This document shows, piece after piece, positions 16,199-25,453 of a stretch of 64,000 nucleotides of DNA. The notes under the pieces were generated by a model that was not told the DNA's origin, ran no database searches, and worked only from the letters and a program-made list of their open reading frames with translations. The first letter of the stretch is position 1, and each line of letters starts with the position of its first letter. The DNA comes from Natrinema amylolyticus_A (GTDB lineage: Archaea > Halobacteriota > Halobacteria > Halobacteriales > Natrialbaceae): assembly GCF_042678045.1 (NCBI RefSeq), contig NZ_JBHUDI010000001.1, positions 1 through 64,000 on the forward strand, in the 5' to 3' direction. The position numbers were made by a program, and so were the translations under genes.

Positions 16199-17860
16199 GT
16201 GAGTACCGAGACGCCCGAACCGACCGAAACCGAAGCGTTCGAGCGAGTCTGTGAGACGCTCGTCGAGCGGATCTTAAACGGCGAGATCGAGCGCGACGAG
16301 GTCGAGAAGGCCAAACTCGAGGCCTGTTCGGAGCACTCCGCGCCGAAAGTGCCGAAAAACTCCGAACTACTCGACTACGCCCCGAAAGAGCACCGCGAGG
16401 ATCTAGAAGCGGTGCTCCAGCGCAAGCCGGTTCGCACGGCCTCCGGCGTCTCGCCGGTCGCGATCATGACCTCGCCCGAGCGGTGTCCTCACGGGAAGTG
16501 TCTCTACTGTCCCGGCGGCCCCGACTCCGAGTTCTCCTCCTCGCAGAGCTATACGGGCGAGGAGCCCGCTGCCGCCCGCGGCGTCCAGAACGACTACGAT
16601 CCCTACGGGCAGGTGACGCTGCGCCTCGAGCAACTCCGCCAGATCGGCCACCCCGTCGACAAGGTCGAACTCATCCTGATGGGCGGGACGATGACCGCCC
16701 GTTCCCATGACTACCAGGAGTGGTTCGTCAAGCGCGCGCTCGAGGCGATGAACGACTACGACGTCGACAAGGAGCCCGAACCGGCCGAAGGCGTCAGTTT
16801 CGCACAGGACCCCGACGAGTACGACTGGAAGTACGTCGAGGACGTCATCACCGAAAACGAGACCGCCGACGTCCGCAACATCGGGACGACCTTCGAGACC
16901 AAACCCGACTGGTGCGATCCCGAGCAGATCGATCGGATGCTCGACCTCGGCGGGACGAAAGTCGAGGTCGGCGTCCAGACCACCTACGAACGGATCAACC
17001 GCGAGATGCACCGGGGCCACGGCGTCCAGGAATCGATCGAGGCCAACCAGCGGCTGCGGGACTCGGCGTTCAAGGTCGGCTTCCACATGATGCCGGGCCA
17101 GCCGGGTATGTCGAAGGAGATGTGCCTCGAGGATTTCCGGCGGCTCTTCGAACAGGAGCAGTGGAAGCCCGATTACCTCAAAATCTATCCGACGCTGATC
17201 GTCCGCGGGACGGCGACCTACGACTGGTGGCACAAAGGCGAGTACGACCCGCTCGACAACGACGAGGCTGCGGAGCTAGTCGCGGAGATCAAAGACATGA
17301 TCCCGCGCTATACGCGCCTCCAGCGCGTCCAGCGGGACATTCCCGCGGACTTCATCGACGCCGGCGTCTGGAAGTCCAACCTCCGACAGCTCGCCCGCCA
17401 GCGCATGGACGAACACGGCTGGGAGTGTGAGTGTATCCGCTGTCGCGAGGCCGGGATGAACGACGAGGAACCCGACACCGTCGAGCTCGACGTGATGACC
17501 TACGACGCCTGTGGCGGCACCGAGCACTTCATTTCGTTCGAGGACTTCGAACAGGACCTTCTCGTGGGCTTCTGCCGGCTCCGGTTCCCGAACGATCCGG
17601 TTCGCCCGGAACTCGAGAACACGGCGCTAATCCGCGAACTCCACGTCTACGGCTCGGAGGTCGCCGTCGGAAACGAAAGCGAGACCGACCAGCACCAGCA
17701 TCAGGGCTACGGCCGCCGACTGATGGAGCGCGCCGAGGCCCTCGCCGCCGACGCCGGCTACGACAAGGTCAGCGTGATTTCGGGCATCGGCGCTCGAGAG
17801 TACTACCGGAACAAACTCGGCTACCATCAGGACGGGCCGTACGTGAGCAAACGGCTGTAA
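16199..17860 (+). CDS. elp3: Elp3-type tRNA uridine C5 carboxymethyltransferase
   Basis: 553 aa from GTG 16199 (VSTETPEPTE). The frame is open further upstream, but a TATA-like TTATTC about 27 nt before this GTG and the absence of conserved sequence upstream support the shorter form. The radical-SAM domain has its [4Fe-4S] cysteines in CPHGKCLYC (Cys96, 101, 104). The C-terminal GNAT acetyltransferase domain ends with GYGRRLMERAE and GAREYYRNKLGY. Archaeal Elp3 acts alone, using acetyl-CoA and SAM to modify U34 of certain tRNAs. The stop codon (17858-17860) is followed immediately by the end of an inserted TnpB element. Confidence 0.93.
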   Translation: MSTETPEPTETEAFERVCETLVERILNGEIERDEVEKAKLEACSEHSAPKVPKNSELLDYAPKEHREDLEAVLQRKPVRTASGVSPVAIMTSPERCPHGKCLYCPGGPDSEFSSSQSYTGEEPAAARGVQNDYDPYGQVTLRLEQLRQIGHPVDKVELILMGGTMTARSHDYQEWFVKRALEAMNDYDVDKEPEPAEGVSFAQDPDEYDWKYVEDVITENETADVRNIGTTFETKPDWCDPEQIDRMLDLGGTKVEVGVQTTYERINREMHRGHGVQESIEANQRLRDSAFKVGFHMMPGQPGMSKEMCLEDFRRLFEQEQWKPDYLKIYPTLIVRGTATYDWWHKGEYDPLDNDEAAELVAEIKDMIPRYTRLQRVQRDIPADFIDAGVWKSNLRQLARQRMDEHGWECECIRCREAGMNDEEPDTVELDVMTYDACGGTEHFISFEDFEQDLLVGFCRLRFPNDPVRPELENTALIRELHVYGSEVAVGNESETDQHQHQGYGRRLMERAEALAADAGYDKVSVISGIGAREYYRNKLGYHQDGPYVSKRL

Positions 17861-17864
17861 ACTA

Positions 17865-17914
17865 CCCCACCCTACTCGCTCACGGCGTCGCCGTTCGCTT
17901 CGTTGAGGGTGGGG
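17865..17914 (-). repeat. Right-end hairpin overlapping the tnpB 3' end (probable omega/sotRNA 3' structure)
   Basis: CCCCACCCT (17865-17873) pairs perfectly with AGGGTGGGG (17906-17914) around a 32-nt loop; the tnpB stop codon lies at the base of the stem. In IS200/IS605-group elements the transcript covering this end is the guide (omega) RNA, and sense-overlapping transcripts at haloarchaeal tnpB 3' ends have been described. Guide activity here is inferred, not seen. Confidence 0.55.
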
Positions 17915-19179
17915 CTTTCGCATGGACTCCCGTTCTGGCCGCCGTCGGCGGCAGGCTCGTACTCGCCGTTCACGTTCAACGTCCCGCGATTCAAGCGCAT
18001 GTTTACAGGTGCGCCTCCGCCCGACGACGTTTGCGCCGAGCGGAGATGCTTCAGACCGATATTCTTCGCCGCGTTGTAGTCCGCGTGGGGTGAGTACCCG
18101 CACTTCAGGCACTCGAATACGTCCTGTCCGTCCGAAGTCGGGCGGTTGTTCTTGTGAGTGAATCCGCACTTGGAACACCGTTGGGAGGTGTAGGCGGGGC
18201 TCACCTGTTCGACCGAGATACCCTCCACTTCGGCCTTGTATTCAATGTACTCGAACAAGCGTCGGAACGCCCATGCGTGGAACTTCTTGGCACGAGGCAT
18301 CCGTTCTCGAATCCCCGTCAGGTTCTCGAACGCAATCACGTCGCAGTCGTGCTCACTGGCTTCCGCGACGAGTTCTTTCGAGACGGAGTGTAAGAAGTGG
18401 TCGTAGCGACCCGTCTCGGTACGTCCGACCGACTGGATTGTTTCGTGGGCGGCTCGCGTTCCACGCTGTTGGAGCGACCCGCGCCGTTTTTCGAACTCGC
18501 AGTGCCAATGGTTCAACTCCGATCCGTTCCAGAACGTACCCGTAGAAGTAACGGCGACGTTTTCGATGCCGAGGTCAACGCCGAGGACTGTGCTGTGCTC
18601 GTCGTTGCCTTCGTCGGCAGTCTCGAACTCCACGTCCGCCTTTGTTCGGACATGAAGGTAGAACTCGTCGTTCCGATAGTGAAGTTCTGCGCCCGTCACT
18701 TCGTAGTCGTCGTCGAATAGATACTCTGAGTGAGGTGTCTCACGATTCTCGTCGGGGAGCACGTACTCGGCAGTGATGCGGCCTTCAACGGTCGAGAGCG
18801 TCGCGTGGTCGTCGTTGAACGTTGCGCACCGCTTGTCATAGACGAGCGTCGAAGCTGTGAAGTGGGGCTTCCCTGCGTAATCACCATGCTTCCACCGAGC
18901 GACGACGCCCTGTACGGCGTCGGCGGCTTTGTTGCGAGCGTTCTGGACGAGGTTCGCTTGAAGCCGCGTCTCTGCCCGCACGTCGTCGTAGGTTTCGCGT
19001 TGGAGTTCGGCTTTGCTCGTGGTCTTGTACTCGCCTTGCCACGCGTGGTCTACGACGTAGTTGGCGGCCCACAAGAACTCGGAAATGGTTTCGTGGAGGA
19101 GATCAGCGTCGCTGTCGGCCACGTCAAGTTTGACGGGGACGGTGCGACGTACCTCCATCCGTGTTTCAGATGTGTTCAT
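17872..19179 (-). CDS. tnpB: TnpB (IS1341-type RNA-guided endonuclease), apparently intact
   Basis: 435 aa with all catalytic features: RuvC Asp in GVDLGIENVAV (Asp202), Glu in IAFENLTGI (Glu285), a four-Cys zinc ribbon (Cys335/338 and Cys357/360) and the last Asp in HADYNAAKNIG (Asp367). The N-terminal helical region is present. TnpB is the ancestor of Cas12 and cuts DNA with a guide RNA derived from the element's right end. A TATA-like TATTAATATAAAG lies just upstream on the minus strand (about 19186-19198), so it is probably expressed. No frameshift or premature stop was seen. Confidence 0.92.
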   Translation of the reverse strand: MNTSETRMEVRRTVPVKLDVADSDADLLHETISEFLWAANYVVDHAWQGEYKTTSKAELQRETYDDVRAETRLQANLVQNARNKAADAVQGVVARWKHGDYAGKPHFTASTLVYDKRCATFNDDHATLSTVEGRITAEYVLPDENRETPHSEYLFDDDYEVTGAELHYRNDEFYLHVRTKADVEFETADEGNDEHSTVLGVDLGIENVAVTSTGTFWNGSELNHWHCEFEKRRGSLQQRGTRAAHETIQSVGRTETGRYDHFLHSVSKELVAEASEHDCDVIAFENLTGIRERMPRAKKFHAWAFRRLFEYIEYKAEVEGISVEQVSPAYTSQRCSKCGFTHKNNRPTSDGQDVFECLKCGYSPHADYNAAKNIGLKHLRSAQTSSGGGAPVNMRLNRGTLNVNGEYEPAADGGQNGSPCESPTLNEANGDAVSE

Positions 19180-19259
19180 TTGTCTTTATATTAATACCGG
19201 ATCGGTGGGGAGTCGGCCAGCCATCGAGCGTGGTTGGCGTAGTACGGTGTCGGTTTCCT

Positions 19260-19302
19260 CTCCGACCTACTCGCTCGCTACGCTCGCTCCTTGAGGTCGG
19301 AG
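19260..19302 (-). repeat. Third hairpin of the TnpB-end type (left-end hairpin or element remnant)
   Basis: CTCCGACCT (19260-19268) pairs perfectly with AGGTCGGAG (19294-19302), loop 25 nt. The loop is nearly the same as at 16-41 on the minus strand, and the minus strand reads GASDLKERA then stop, recalling the TnpB C terminus. It is either the left-end hairpin of the 17.9-19.2 kb element (left and right hairpins are alike in this group) or a relic of another copy. Confidence 0.5.
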
Positions 19303-19340
19303 GCACCACCTTGCATTACGCTGAACCGGTCTCGTTCGAG

Positions 19341-19886
19341 CTATTTTCCTGCCGCGTTCGACTCGAGTGCGGCAAGATAGAGGAAGTACGCCAGCGCCGC
19401 GACGACCAGCGACACCGCCAGCACGGTCACGCCGACGTACCCATCGAGTGCCGCGCTCGGATTGCGCCAGAGATAGACGCTGCCCTCGATCGCGAACGCA
19501 GTTAAGCCGCCGTAGAACAGCGCCAGCACGGTTGCCCGAACCACCGCGATCGCCCCGCGATCGCGGCTCTGGAACAACTCGAGGACGAACAACAGCGCGA
19601 ACACGAGAAGATAGAACGGCCCGGGGATCGCCTGGCCGAGCGTCTGCGGGCCGGTTACCGCGATGTAGCCGTAGTACGCCAGCGCGAGCAACACGCCGCC
19701 GAGCAGGGTCAGCGAGAGCCCGTAGCCGCTGGCGTCCTCGACGGGTGCCGGGACGACACCGTCGCTCGTGCCCGACCCGTCCGCGCGTGTCGAGTCAGTG
19801 TCGCCGGCCGTCGAGGGGTCGCCAGTCGGGCCGACGCTCGCGTTCGACGCTGCCGGTGGCCCCTCGCTGTCGCCGTTACTGGCCAT
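19341..19886 (-). CDS. Four-helix membrane protein of unknown function
   Basis: 181 aa. A Ser/Thr/Asp/Gly-rich soluble N terminus (about 1-50) is followed by four hydrophobic segments (about 55-78, 90-106, 116-130, 148-175). No recognisable domain. The minus-strand sequence upstream contains TTACTTTTC about 30 nt before the ATG, consistent with a leaderless promoter. It is now separated from elp3 by the TnpB element; the two genes converge. Confidence 0.65.
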   Translation of the reverse strand: MASNGDSEGPPAASNASVGPTGDPSTAGDTDSTRADGSGTSDGVVPAPVEDASGYGLSLTLLGGVLLALAYYGYIAVTGPQTLGQAIPGPFYLLVFALLFVLELFQSRDRGAIAVVRATVLALFYGGLTAFAIEGSVYLWRNPSAALDGYVGVTVLAVSLVVAALAYFLYLAALESNAAGK

Positions 19887-20044
19887 ATCGGTCGTTATCC
19901 GTCTAGGGCAAGAAAAGTAAGCATAGTAATGACATCTAACCAGTGTGATTCGTTGGTCGGTTCGGACCCAGTCGAACGTGGAACGTTACTGGCGGGTGCG
20001 AGTGTGCCGGCGCTGACCGACGGTCGGCCGGACGACGCGACGGA

Positions 20045-20689
20045 TCAGTCGATCGTGACCTCGAGCTCGAGCAGACCGAGATGCGAGGGCGCACCGCCGC
20101 CGTTTTGCCGGAATTCCTGCGGAGTGGAGTTGACGACGTTGTAGAAGTCGGCCTGATCCGTCGGGACCAGAACGCTGCCGTCGTCGCGCTGGAGGAACGC
20201 CGGTGTGTCGGTGCCCTCGATCAGGTCGCGCTGTTCGTCCCACTCCTCGCCGGCGTAAATGAACGTCCCGAAGGAGAAGCGGCCCGCTGCGAGCGCGTCG
20301 TGTTTCGACATGAACATCCCGGCTTCTTCGGCGTTGAACTCCTCGTCGCTCACCCAGGCGATCGCCGCGATGTCGTCGGCCTGGAGGAGATAGAAGTCCC
20401 AGGAGAGCGTCGCATCGAACACCGCCCAGACGCTGCGGGGACCGATCGTCTGGACCTCGACGCTGAACGCGGGGACGACTTGCGAGCCCTCCGGTTCCGG
20501 GACGAACGTGGCATCGTAGCCCGGCACGCGGATGCCACGATCGTGATACGCGATCCCGTCCATGTCGATGTCGGCCTCGATCCGATCGATGATTCCGTGA
20601 ACGGTGGCTCCGCCCTGGGATTCGAGATGGTCGAGGAAGTCCGGAAAGCGCGAGACGTCGGACCATGGCTGGCCGTCGGCCCCGCTCAT
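20045..20689 (-). CDS. Conserved protein of unknown function, soluble
   Basis: 214 aa from MSGADGQPW (ATG 20689), supported by a strong Shine-Dalgarno GAGGAGGTG about 8 nt upstream on the minus strand. The sequence is soluble, rich in aromatic and acidic residues (VPAFSVEVQTIGPRSVWAVF; FGTFIYAGEEWDEQRDLIEG), with no membrane segment or catalytic signature I recognise. It lies between the membrane protein and the divergent RqcH gene. Confidence 0.6.
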   Translation of the reverse strand: MSGADGQPWSDVSRFPDFLDHLESQGGATVHGIIDRIEADIDMDGIAYHDRGIRVPGYDATFVPEPEGSQVVPAFSVEVQTIGPRSVWAVFDATLSWDFYLLQADDIAAIAWVSDEEFNAEEAGMFMSKHDALAAGRFSFGTFIYAGEEWDEQRDLIEGTDTPAFLQRDDGSVLVPTDQADFYNVVNSTPQEFRQNGGGAPSHLGLLELEVTID

Positions 20690-20887
20690 ACGAGGGCACC
20701 TCCTCGAGCGGAGCGCGATCGGTCCCGGTCTCCGGCACGCGATACCGTAGCAGAGAGAGCGCACGGCTGTCCACCGACGGCGTGGTTCATATCACGGACT
20801 GCGTGCCGGCGCGGATTAGGCGTTCCGACCTCGCCCGACGGGAGCCGGAGCGACACGCCTTTTTGACCGGGCCGGGCAGTGTGCAGT

Positions 20888-23041
20888 ATGGATCCAAAGC
20901 GGGAACTCACCAGCGTCGACCTCGCCGCTCTCGTCGGGGAATTCGGTGCCTACGAGGGCGCGAAGGTCGACAAGGCCTATCTCTACGGCGACGATCTCGT
21001 CCGACTCAAGATGCGGGACTTCGATCGGGGTCGCATCGAACTCATCCTCGAGGTCGGCGAGGTCAAACGTGCCCACACGGTCGCCCCCGAACGGGTGCCC
21101 GACGCGCCCGGCCGGCCGCCGCAGTTCGCGATGATGTTGCGCAACCGCCTGTCTGGCGCGGACTTCGCCGGCGTCGAACAGTACGAGTTCGACCGCATCC
21201 TCGAGTTCACCTTCGAGCGCGAGGACGGGACGACCCGAATCATCGTCGAACTGTTCGGGCAGGGCAACGTCGCGGTCACCGACGGCGAGTACGAGGTAAT
21301 CGACTGTCTCGAGACCGTCCGGCTGAAATCCCGGACCGTCGTCCCGGGCTCGCGCTACGAGTTCCCCGAGTCCCGGACGAACCCGCTGACGGTCTCCCGG
21401 GAGGCGTTCGACCACGAAATGGACGACTCCGATACTGACGTCGTCCGGACGCTCGCGACCCAGCTCAACTTCGGCGGCCTCTACGCCGAGGAGATCTGTA
21501 CCCGCGCCGGCGTCGAGAAGGGACTGGACATCGCCGACGCCGACGAGGCGGTGTACGACCGCGTCTACGAGGCCATCGAACGGCTCGCACTCGACATCCG
21601 AAACGGGAACTTCGAGCCACGACTCTACCGCGAACACGACGACGCGGACGACGACGGAGACGGCGACACAATCGAGGGCCCCGTCGTCGACGTCACCCCG
21701 TTCCCGCTCGAGGAACACGACGACCTCGTGGGCGAGTCCTACGACACGTTCCTCGAGGCGCTGGACGACTACTTCTTCCAGCTCGAGCTCGCCGAGGACG
21801 AGGAGCCGGAGCCGACCGAACAGCGGCCGGACTTCGACTCGGAGATCGCCAAGTACGAACGCATCATCGAGCAACAGCAGGGCGCGATCGAAGGCTTCGA
21901 GCAGGAGGCCGACGCGTTACGCGAGCAGGCCGAACTGCTCTATGCCGAGTACGGACTGGTCGACGAGATCCTCTCGACGATCCAGAACGCCCGCGCGCAG
22001 GACCGACCGTGGGACGAGATCCGCGAGCGGTTCGAGGAGGGTGCCGAACAGGGCATCGAGGCCGCCGAGGCGGTCGTCGACGTCGACGGCAGCGAGGGCA
22101 CAGTGACGGTCGACCTCGACGGCGAGCGGATCGGCCTCGTCGTCGATCAGGGTGTCGAGCAGAACGCAGACCGGCTCTACACCGAGGCCAAGCGCGTCGA
22201 GGAGAAAAAGGAGGGCGCACTCGCGGCTATCGAGGACACCCGCGAGGACTTGGAAGACGCCAAGCGCCGCCGCGACGAGTGGGAGGCAGCCGAGACCGAG
22301 GACACAGCCGAAGACGGCGAGGACGAAGCGGGCGAAGCCGAACAACGCGACTGGCTCGCCGAGCCGTCCATTCCGATCCGCGAGAACGAACCCTGGTTCG
22401 ATCGCTTCCGCTGGTTCCACACCAGCGACGACTACCTCGTGATCGGTGGCCGTAACGCCGACCAGAACGAGGAACTCGTCAAGAAGTATCTCGAGCCCGG
22501 CGACACGGTCCTCCACACGCAGGCCCACGGCGGCCCCGTCACCGTGTTGAAGGCGACCGATCCCAGCGAGGCTTCCTCGAGCGACATCGACCTGCCAGAC
22601 TCGAGCATCGAGGAGGCCGCCCAGTTCGCCGTCTCCTACTCGTCGGTTTGGAAGGACGGCCGCTACGCGGGCGACGTCTACGCCGTCGACGCCGATCAGG
22701 TCACGAAGACCCCAGAGAGCGGCGAGTACTTGGAGAAAGGCGGGTTCGCGATCCGCGGCGATCGGACCTACTACCGTGATACGCCGGTCGGTGCGGCCGT
22801 CGGCATCCAGTGTGAGCCGTACACGCGCGTGATCGGCGGCCCGCCGTCGGCTATCGAGGACCGGGCGGAGACGATGATCGAACTCGAGCCCGGCCGATAC
22901 GCACAGGCCGATACGGCGAAACGACTCTATCGCCGGTTCCGCGAGCAGTTCGAAGACGAATCGTTCGTCCGCAAGATCGCCAGTCCTGACCGGATCCAGC
23001 ACTTCATGCCGCCGGGTGGGAGCCGGATCAAAGGCGAGTGA
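20888..23041 (+). CDS. rqcH: RqcH/NEMF-family ribosome quality control protein
   Basis: 717 aa from MDPKRELTSV (ATG 20888; a GTG lies 9 bp upstream). NFACT-N domain at the N terminus (VDLAALVGEFGAYEGAKVDKAYLY), helix-hairpin-helix region, long Glu-rich coiled coil (two arms around residues 320-350 and 430-480), and the NFACT-R domain (WFDRFRWFHTSDDYLVIGGRNADQNE). Family members bind the 50S subunit blocked by peptidyl-tRNA and recruit tRNA for C-terminal tailing of stalled peptides. A TATA-like CCTTTTTGA about 30 nt upstream implies a leaderless mRNA. The gene for Pelota is 4 kb downstream. Confidence 0.9.
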   Translation: MDPKRELTSVDLAALVGEFGAYEGAKVDKAYLYGDDLVRLKMRDFDRGRIELILEVGEVKRAHTVAPERVPDAPGRPPQFAMMLRNRLSGADFAGVEQYEFDRILEFTFEREDGTTRIIVELFGQGNVAVTDGEYEVIDCLETVRLKSRTVVPGSRYEFPESRTNPLTVSREAFDHEMDDSDTDVVRTLATQLNFGGLYAEEICTRAGVEKGLDIADADEAVYDRVYEAIERLALDIRNGNFEPRLYREHDDADDDGDGDTIEGPVVDVTPFPLEEHDDLVGESYDTFLEALDDYFFQLELAEDEEPEPTEQRPDFDSEIAKYERIIEQQQGAIEGFEQEADALREQAELLYAEYGLVDEILSTIQNARAQDRPWDEIRERFEEGAEQGIEAAEAVVDVDGSEGTVTVDLDGERIGLVVDQGVEQNADRLYTEAKRVEEKKEGALAAIEDTREDLEDAKRRRDEWEAAETEDTAEDGEDEAGEAEQRDWLAEPSIPIRENEPWFDRFRWFHTSDDYLVIGGRNADQNEELVKKYLEPGDTVLHTQAHGGPVTVLKATDPSEASSSDIDLPDSSIEEAAQFAVSYSSVWKDGRYAGDVYAVDADQVTKTPESGEYLEKGGFAIRGDRTYYRDTPVGAAVGIQCEPYTRVIGGPPSAIEDRAETMIELEPGRYAQADTAKRLYRRFREQFEDESFVRKIASPDRIQHFMPPGGSRIKGE

Positions 23042-23188
23042 GACGGCCGATCGAAACCGTTTCCGGTTGATCGCGTTTTGATCTGCGATCGCCGCAAGCG
23101 ACTCCAATCGACTGTTCGAGGGGGGTATGACCTTGACCCCGAAATGTACGGGGCAACACTGATCGGGAGGCCCGGAATAGGGTGATCG

Positions 23189-23434
23189 ATGCCCGTATTC
23201 GAGGTCGTTACGCCCGCCGTAGTCGGCGGAGTCGATGGGGTCACCATTATCGGCTGGGTTAGCGTCGTGGCGATGCTACTCGTGATCGGATTTCTCGTAT
23301 ATCTGGCGCTCGGTCCCGGCACGCAATCGTATCAGGCGGAACGCGCCGAACCGACACCGACCGACGACAGCGGTGTCGATGACACCGGTGCCGAGGAGCG
23401 ATCGGACACGCCGACCGAGTCCAGGTCCGACTGA
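23189..23434 (+). CDS. Small single-pass membrane protein
   Basis: 81 aa. One strong transmembrane helix (about 22-44, GWVSVVAMLLVIGFLVYLAL) followed by a Pro/Thr/Asp-rich acidic tail. GGGTGATCG precedes the ATG, an acceptable ribosome binding site. No family assignment. Confidence 0.55.
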   Translation: MPVFEVVTPAVVGGVDGVTIIGWVSVVAMLLVIGFLVYLALGPGTQSYQAERAEPTPTDDSGVDDTGAEERSDTPTESRSD

Positions 23435-23500
23435 GGCTCTCGACGCGGATCGCCGTCCGTTGCCCCGGGCGGTCGAGTCGGGGCTGCACCTGCCGGGTCG

Positions 23501-23821
23501 ATGACTACACGGCCGACCGTGGACGCGACGCTCATGGTGGAGATCGATACCGACACGGAGCCGGAGCTCGGCACCGCGACGATCGTCTACGAGACGCCCG
23601 GCGAGGACGACGAGCGGGTCACGGTCGACAACGACCGAATCGCTTACTTTCAGGACCACTGGCTGTTCGCGTACGGGACCGACGAGGACGGTAACGACGT
23701 CGTCCGTCGGGTCCCGAAAGAACGGGTCTACTACGTCGAACGCTCCGTCGAGGAACTCGAGGAGACGTTCGAATCGAGTCTCGAGAAGGCGAAAGGCAAA
23801 CTGGAAGAGCTCACCGAGTAA
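23501..23821 (+). CDS. Conserved small soluble protein
   Basis: 106 aa from ATG 23501; an in-frame ATG at 23534 (MVEIDTDTEP) may be the real start since conserved-looking sequence begins there. Beta-rich first half (GTATIVYETPGEDDERVTV; RIAYFQDHWLFAYG) and a helical Glu/Lys-rich C terminus (VEELEETFESSLEKAKGKLEEL). No known domain. It converges on the next gene. Confidence 0.6.
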   Translation: MTTRPTVDATLMVEIDTDTEPELGTATIVYETPGEDDERVTVDNDRIAYFQDHWLFAYGTDEDGNDVVRRVPKERVYYVERSVEELEETFESSLEKAKGKLEELTE

Positions 23822-23873
23822 TCGACCGCACTCGGACTGTCGTCACCGATTTGGATCGCGCTCGAGCTGGCCG

Positions 23874-24416
23874 CTACTCGGTTTCCTCCGGGCGAGCGTA
23901 TCGCTCGGCGGGACCGTCGCTGTCAGACGAGCCACGCGGGGCGTCGTCTCGTGCACCGAACGGCTCGGTGATGCCGTCCTCGAGCCCAGTGAGACAGTCC
24001 ATGACGGTATAGATACGGTCACCGTCGGCACAGGGTGCGACACACTGGATATCACCGTCCGCGTAGACGGCAACGCACGCGGTCGGGACTCGAACTTCGG
24101 TGGCCCGCAGACCGACGATCGAGGGTGTCTCGCGCCGGTCGAACGCCGGCTCGAGATCGTAGCCGTGCCGATCGGCCCACGACCGAAACGCCTCGACAGT
24201 TCCGGATACCGATGGCCCGGAATCGCTGAGCTCCTCGAGTGCGGGTCTGACCGCCGTCCAGGTCTCGACGTGGACGGCAGCGCCGATCGCGTCCTCGAGC
24301 CGGCGTGCTCGCGCGACGAGTTCCCGGAGTGACTCCACGACGGCCGTGGACGCGTGAGCCTGGATGAACAGTTCGATCCGGACTGGTGCCGTGGACTTTG
24401 TCTGTGTGTCTGTCAT
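23874..24416 (-). CDS. Conserved haloarchaeal protein of unknown function
   Basis: 180 aa from MTDTQTKST (ATG 24416). The first half is helical with VRIELFIQAHASTAVVESLRELVARARRLED, suggesting a ferredoxin-like or helical regulatory fold. The middle carries RETPSIVGLRATEVRVPTACVAVY. The two cysteines near CVAPCADGD may be paired or metal-binding. The tail is acidic and disordered. No confident family. Expressed alone, with a 260-bp spacer upstream. Confidence 0.55.
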   Translation of the reverse strand: MTDTQTKSTAPVRIELFIQAHASTAVVESLRELVARARRLEDAIGAAVHVETWTAVRPALEELSDSGPSVSGTVEAFRSWADRHGYDLEPAFDRRETPSIVGLRATEVRVPTACVAVYADGDIQCVAPCADGDRIYTVMDCLTGLEDGITEPFGARDDAPRGSSDSDGPAERYARPEETE

Positions 24417-24680
24417 CGTTCGTGGTTTGCCTCGGGGTAGCCTCACTCATCGGGCCACCGTGACCACCATAAAGCTAGCAACTTCCGTTCGGAATCGACT
24501 CTCAGTCGCCGCGCCAGATCGATGGGCCCTGCTTCCGGTTCGACGATCGAACTCCACAACGGGGTGGCGGTATCGACTGGGGTCACGGTTCACTCGAGTG
24601 TCGCTCGAGCGGACACCTCACGTTGCGAGTGAGTTTCGAGTTGGCTCGACCGACAGCGTGGGACCGCCCCGGCGGTACAG

Positions 24681-25307
24681 CTAGCGGGACTCGGTCGCCG
24701 GTTCGTCGACGTGTGATTCGCGAACCGAGATCTCGATGTCGGTCCCGTCCTCGAGTTCGATGGTCGGCTGACCGGGTTCGCCAGTCTCGATGCGGTCGCG
24801 CTCGCGGCTGAATTGCTGCGTCCGCTCGCGCTCGGACGCGTCGTACGCCGAGCTCATGGCGATCAGGAATCCGACCATCGCGGTCACGAGGGCGACGGCG
24901 GCGATCGCGACGGTCCCGACTGGAGCCAGGACGCCGGAGAGGACCTCCCCGGCGACGAACAGCGAAACCGACGTCACGAGCGCGATCAGCGTGAGCAGGC
25001 GGGCGAGCCGACCGGTATCGAGCCCGTGGTAGTGCTTCTCACCGCTCGTATCGGTCAGCACTGCCAGGACGCCCAGGATGCCGGTGTACGAATCGTCGGT
25101 CTGTGCGTTTCCGAGGGAATGTATCGACTGTGCGATCCACACACCGGCGGTGAAGTTGAGAAATGCGACGAACGAGACGAGTCCGATCTGTCCGTCGACG
25201 AACAGCCCCGCAACAATGGCCCCGAGAAACGTCAATGCCATAAGGGCATGTGTCACGAGCGAGCGCGTACCGAAGTCTTCGAGCCGCGCTGTGTATCCAG
25301 CGTTCAT
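24681..25307 (-). CDS. Four-helix membrane protein
   Basis: 208 aa. Four hydrophobic segments (about 20-38, 43-62, 88-106, 112-134) followed by an acidic cytoplasmic tail (ERERTQQFSRERDRIETGEP). No conserved catalytic residues seen and no family I recognise. It stands alone between two other minus-strand genes. Confidence 0.6.
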   Translation of the reverse strand: MNAGYTARLEDFGTRSLVTHALMALTFLGAIVAGLFVDGQIGLVSFVAFLNFTAGVWIAQSIHSLGNAQTDDSYTGILGVLAVLTDTSGEKHYHGLDTGRLARLLTLIALVTSVSLFVAGEVLSGVLAPVGTVAIAAVALVTAMVGFLIAMSSAYDASERERTQQFSRERDRIETGEPGQPTIELEDGTDIEISVRESHVDEPATESR

Positions 25308-25453
25308 ACTCCAATAGATGCATGCGACGTCAATAGTGTCATGCCCTACCTATGTCAATAGTTTGCAAGAAGCGTGACTATCGTGGATCGGTGATTGAGT
25401 GGTCGAGTGACCGAACGCCGGCGATAGGGCGCAGCACCGAAGCACGATCAGTC

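Larger units (their letters stand above)
17861..19320 (-). mobile_element. IS1341-type (tnpB-only IS200/IS605-group) element
   Basis: The right end begins directly after the elp3 stop with ACTACCCCACCC, identical in pattern to the element end at 43-53. The left end is not precisely definable; the hairpin at 19260-19302 suggests it lies near 19300-19320. No tnpA (Y1 transposase) is present, so any movement would need a transposase in trans. Confidence 0.7.
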
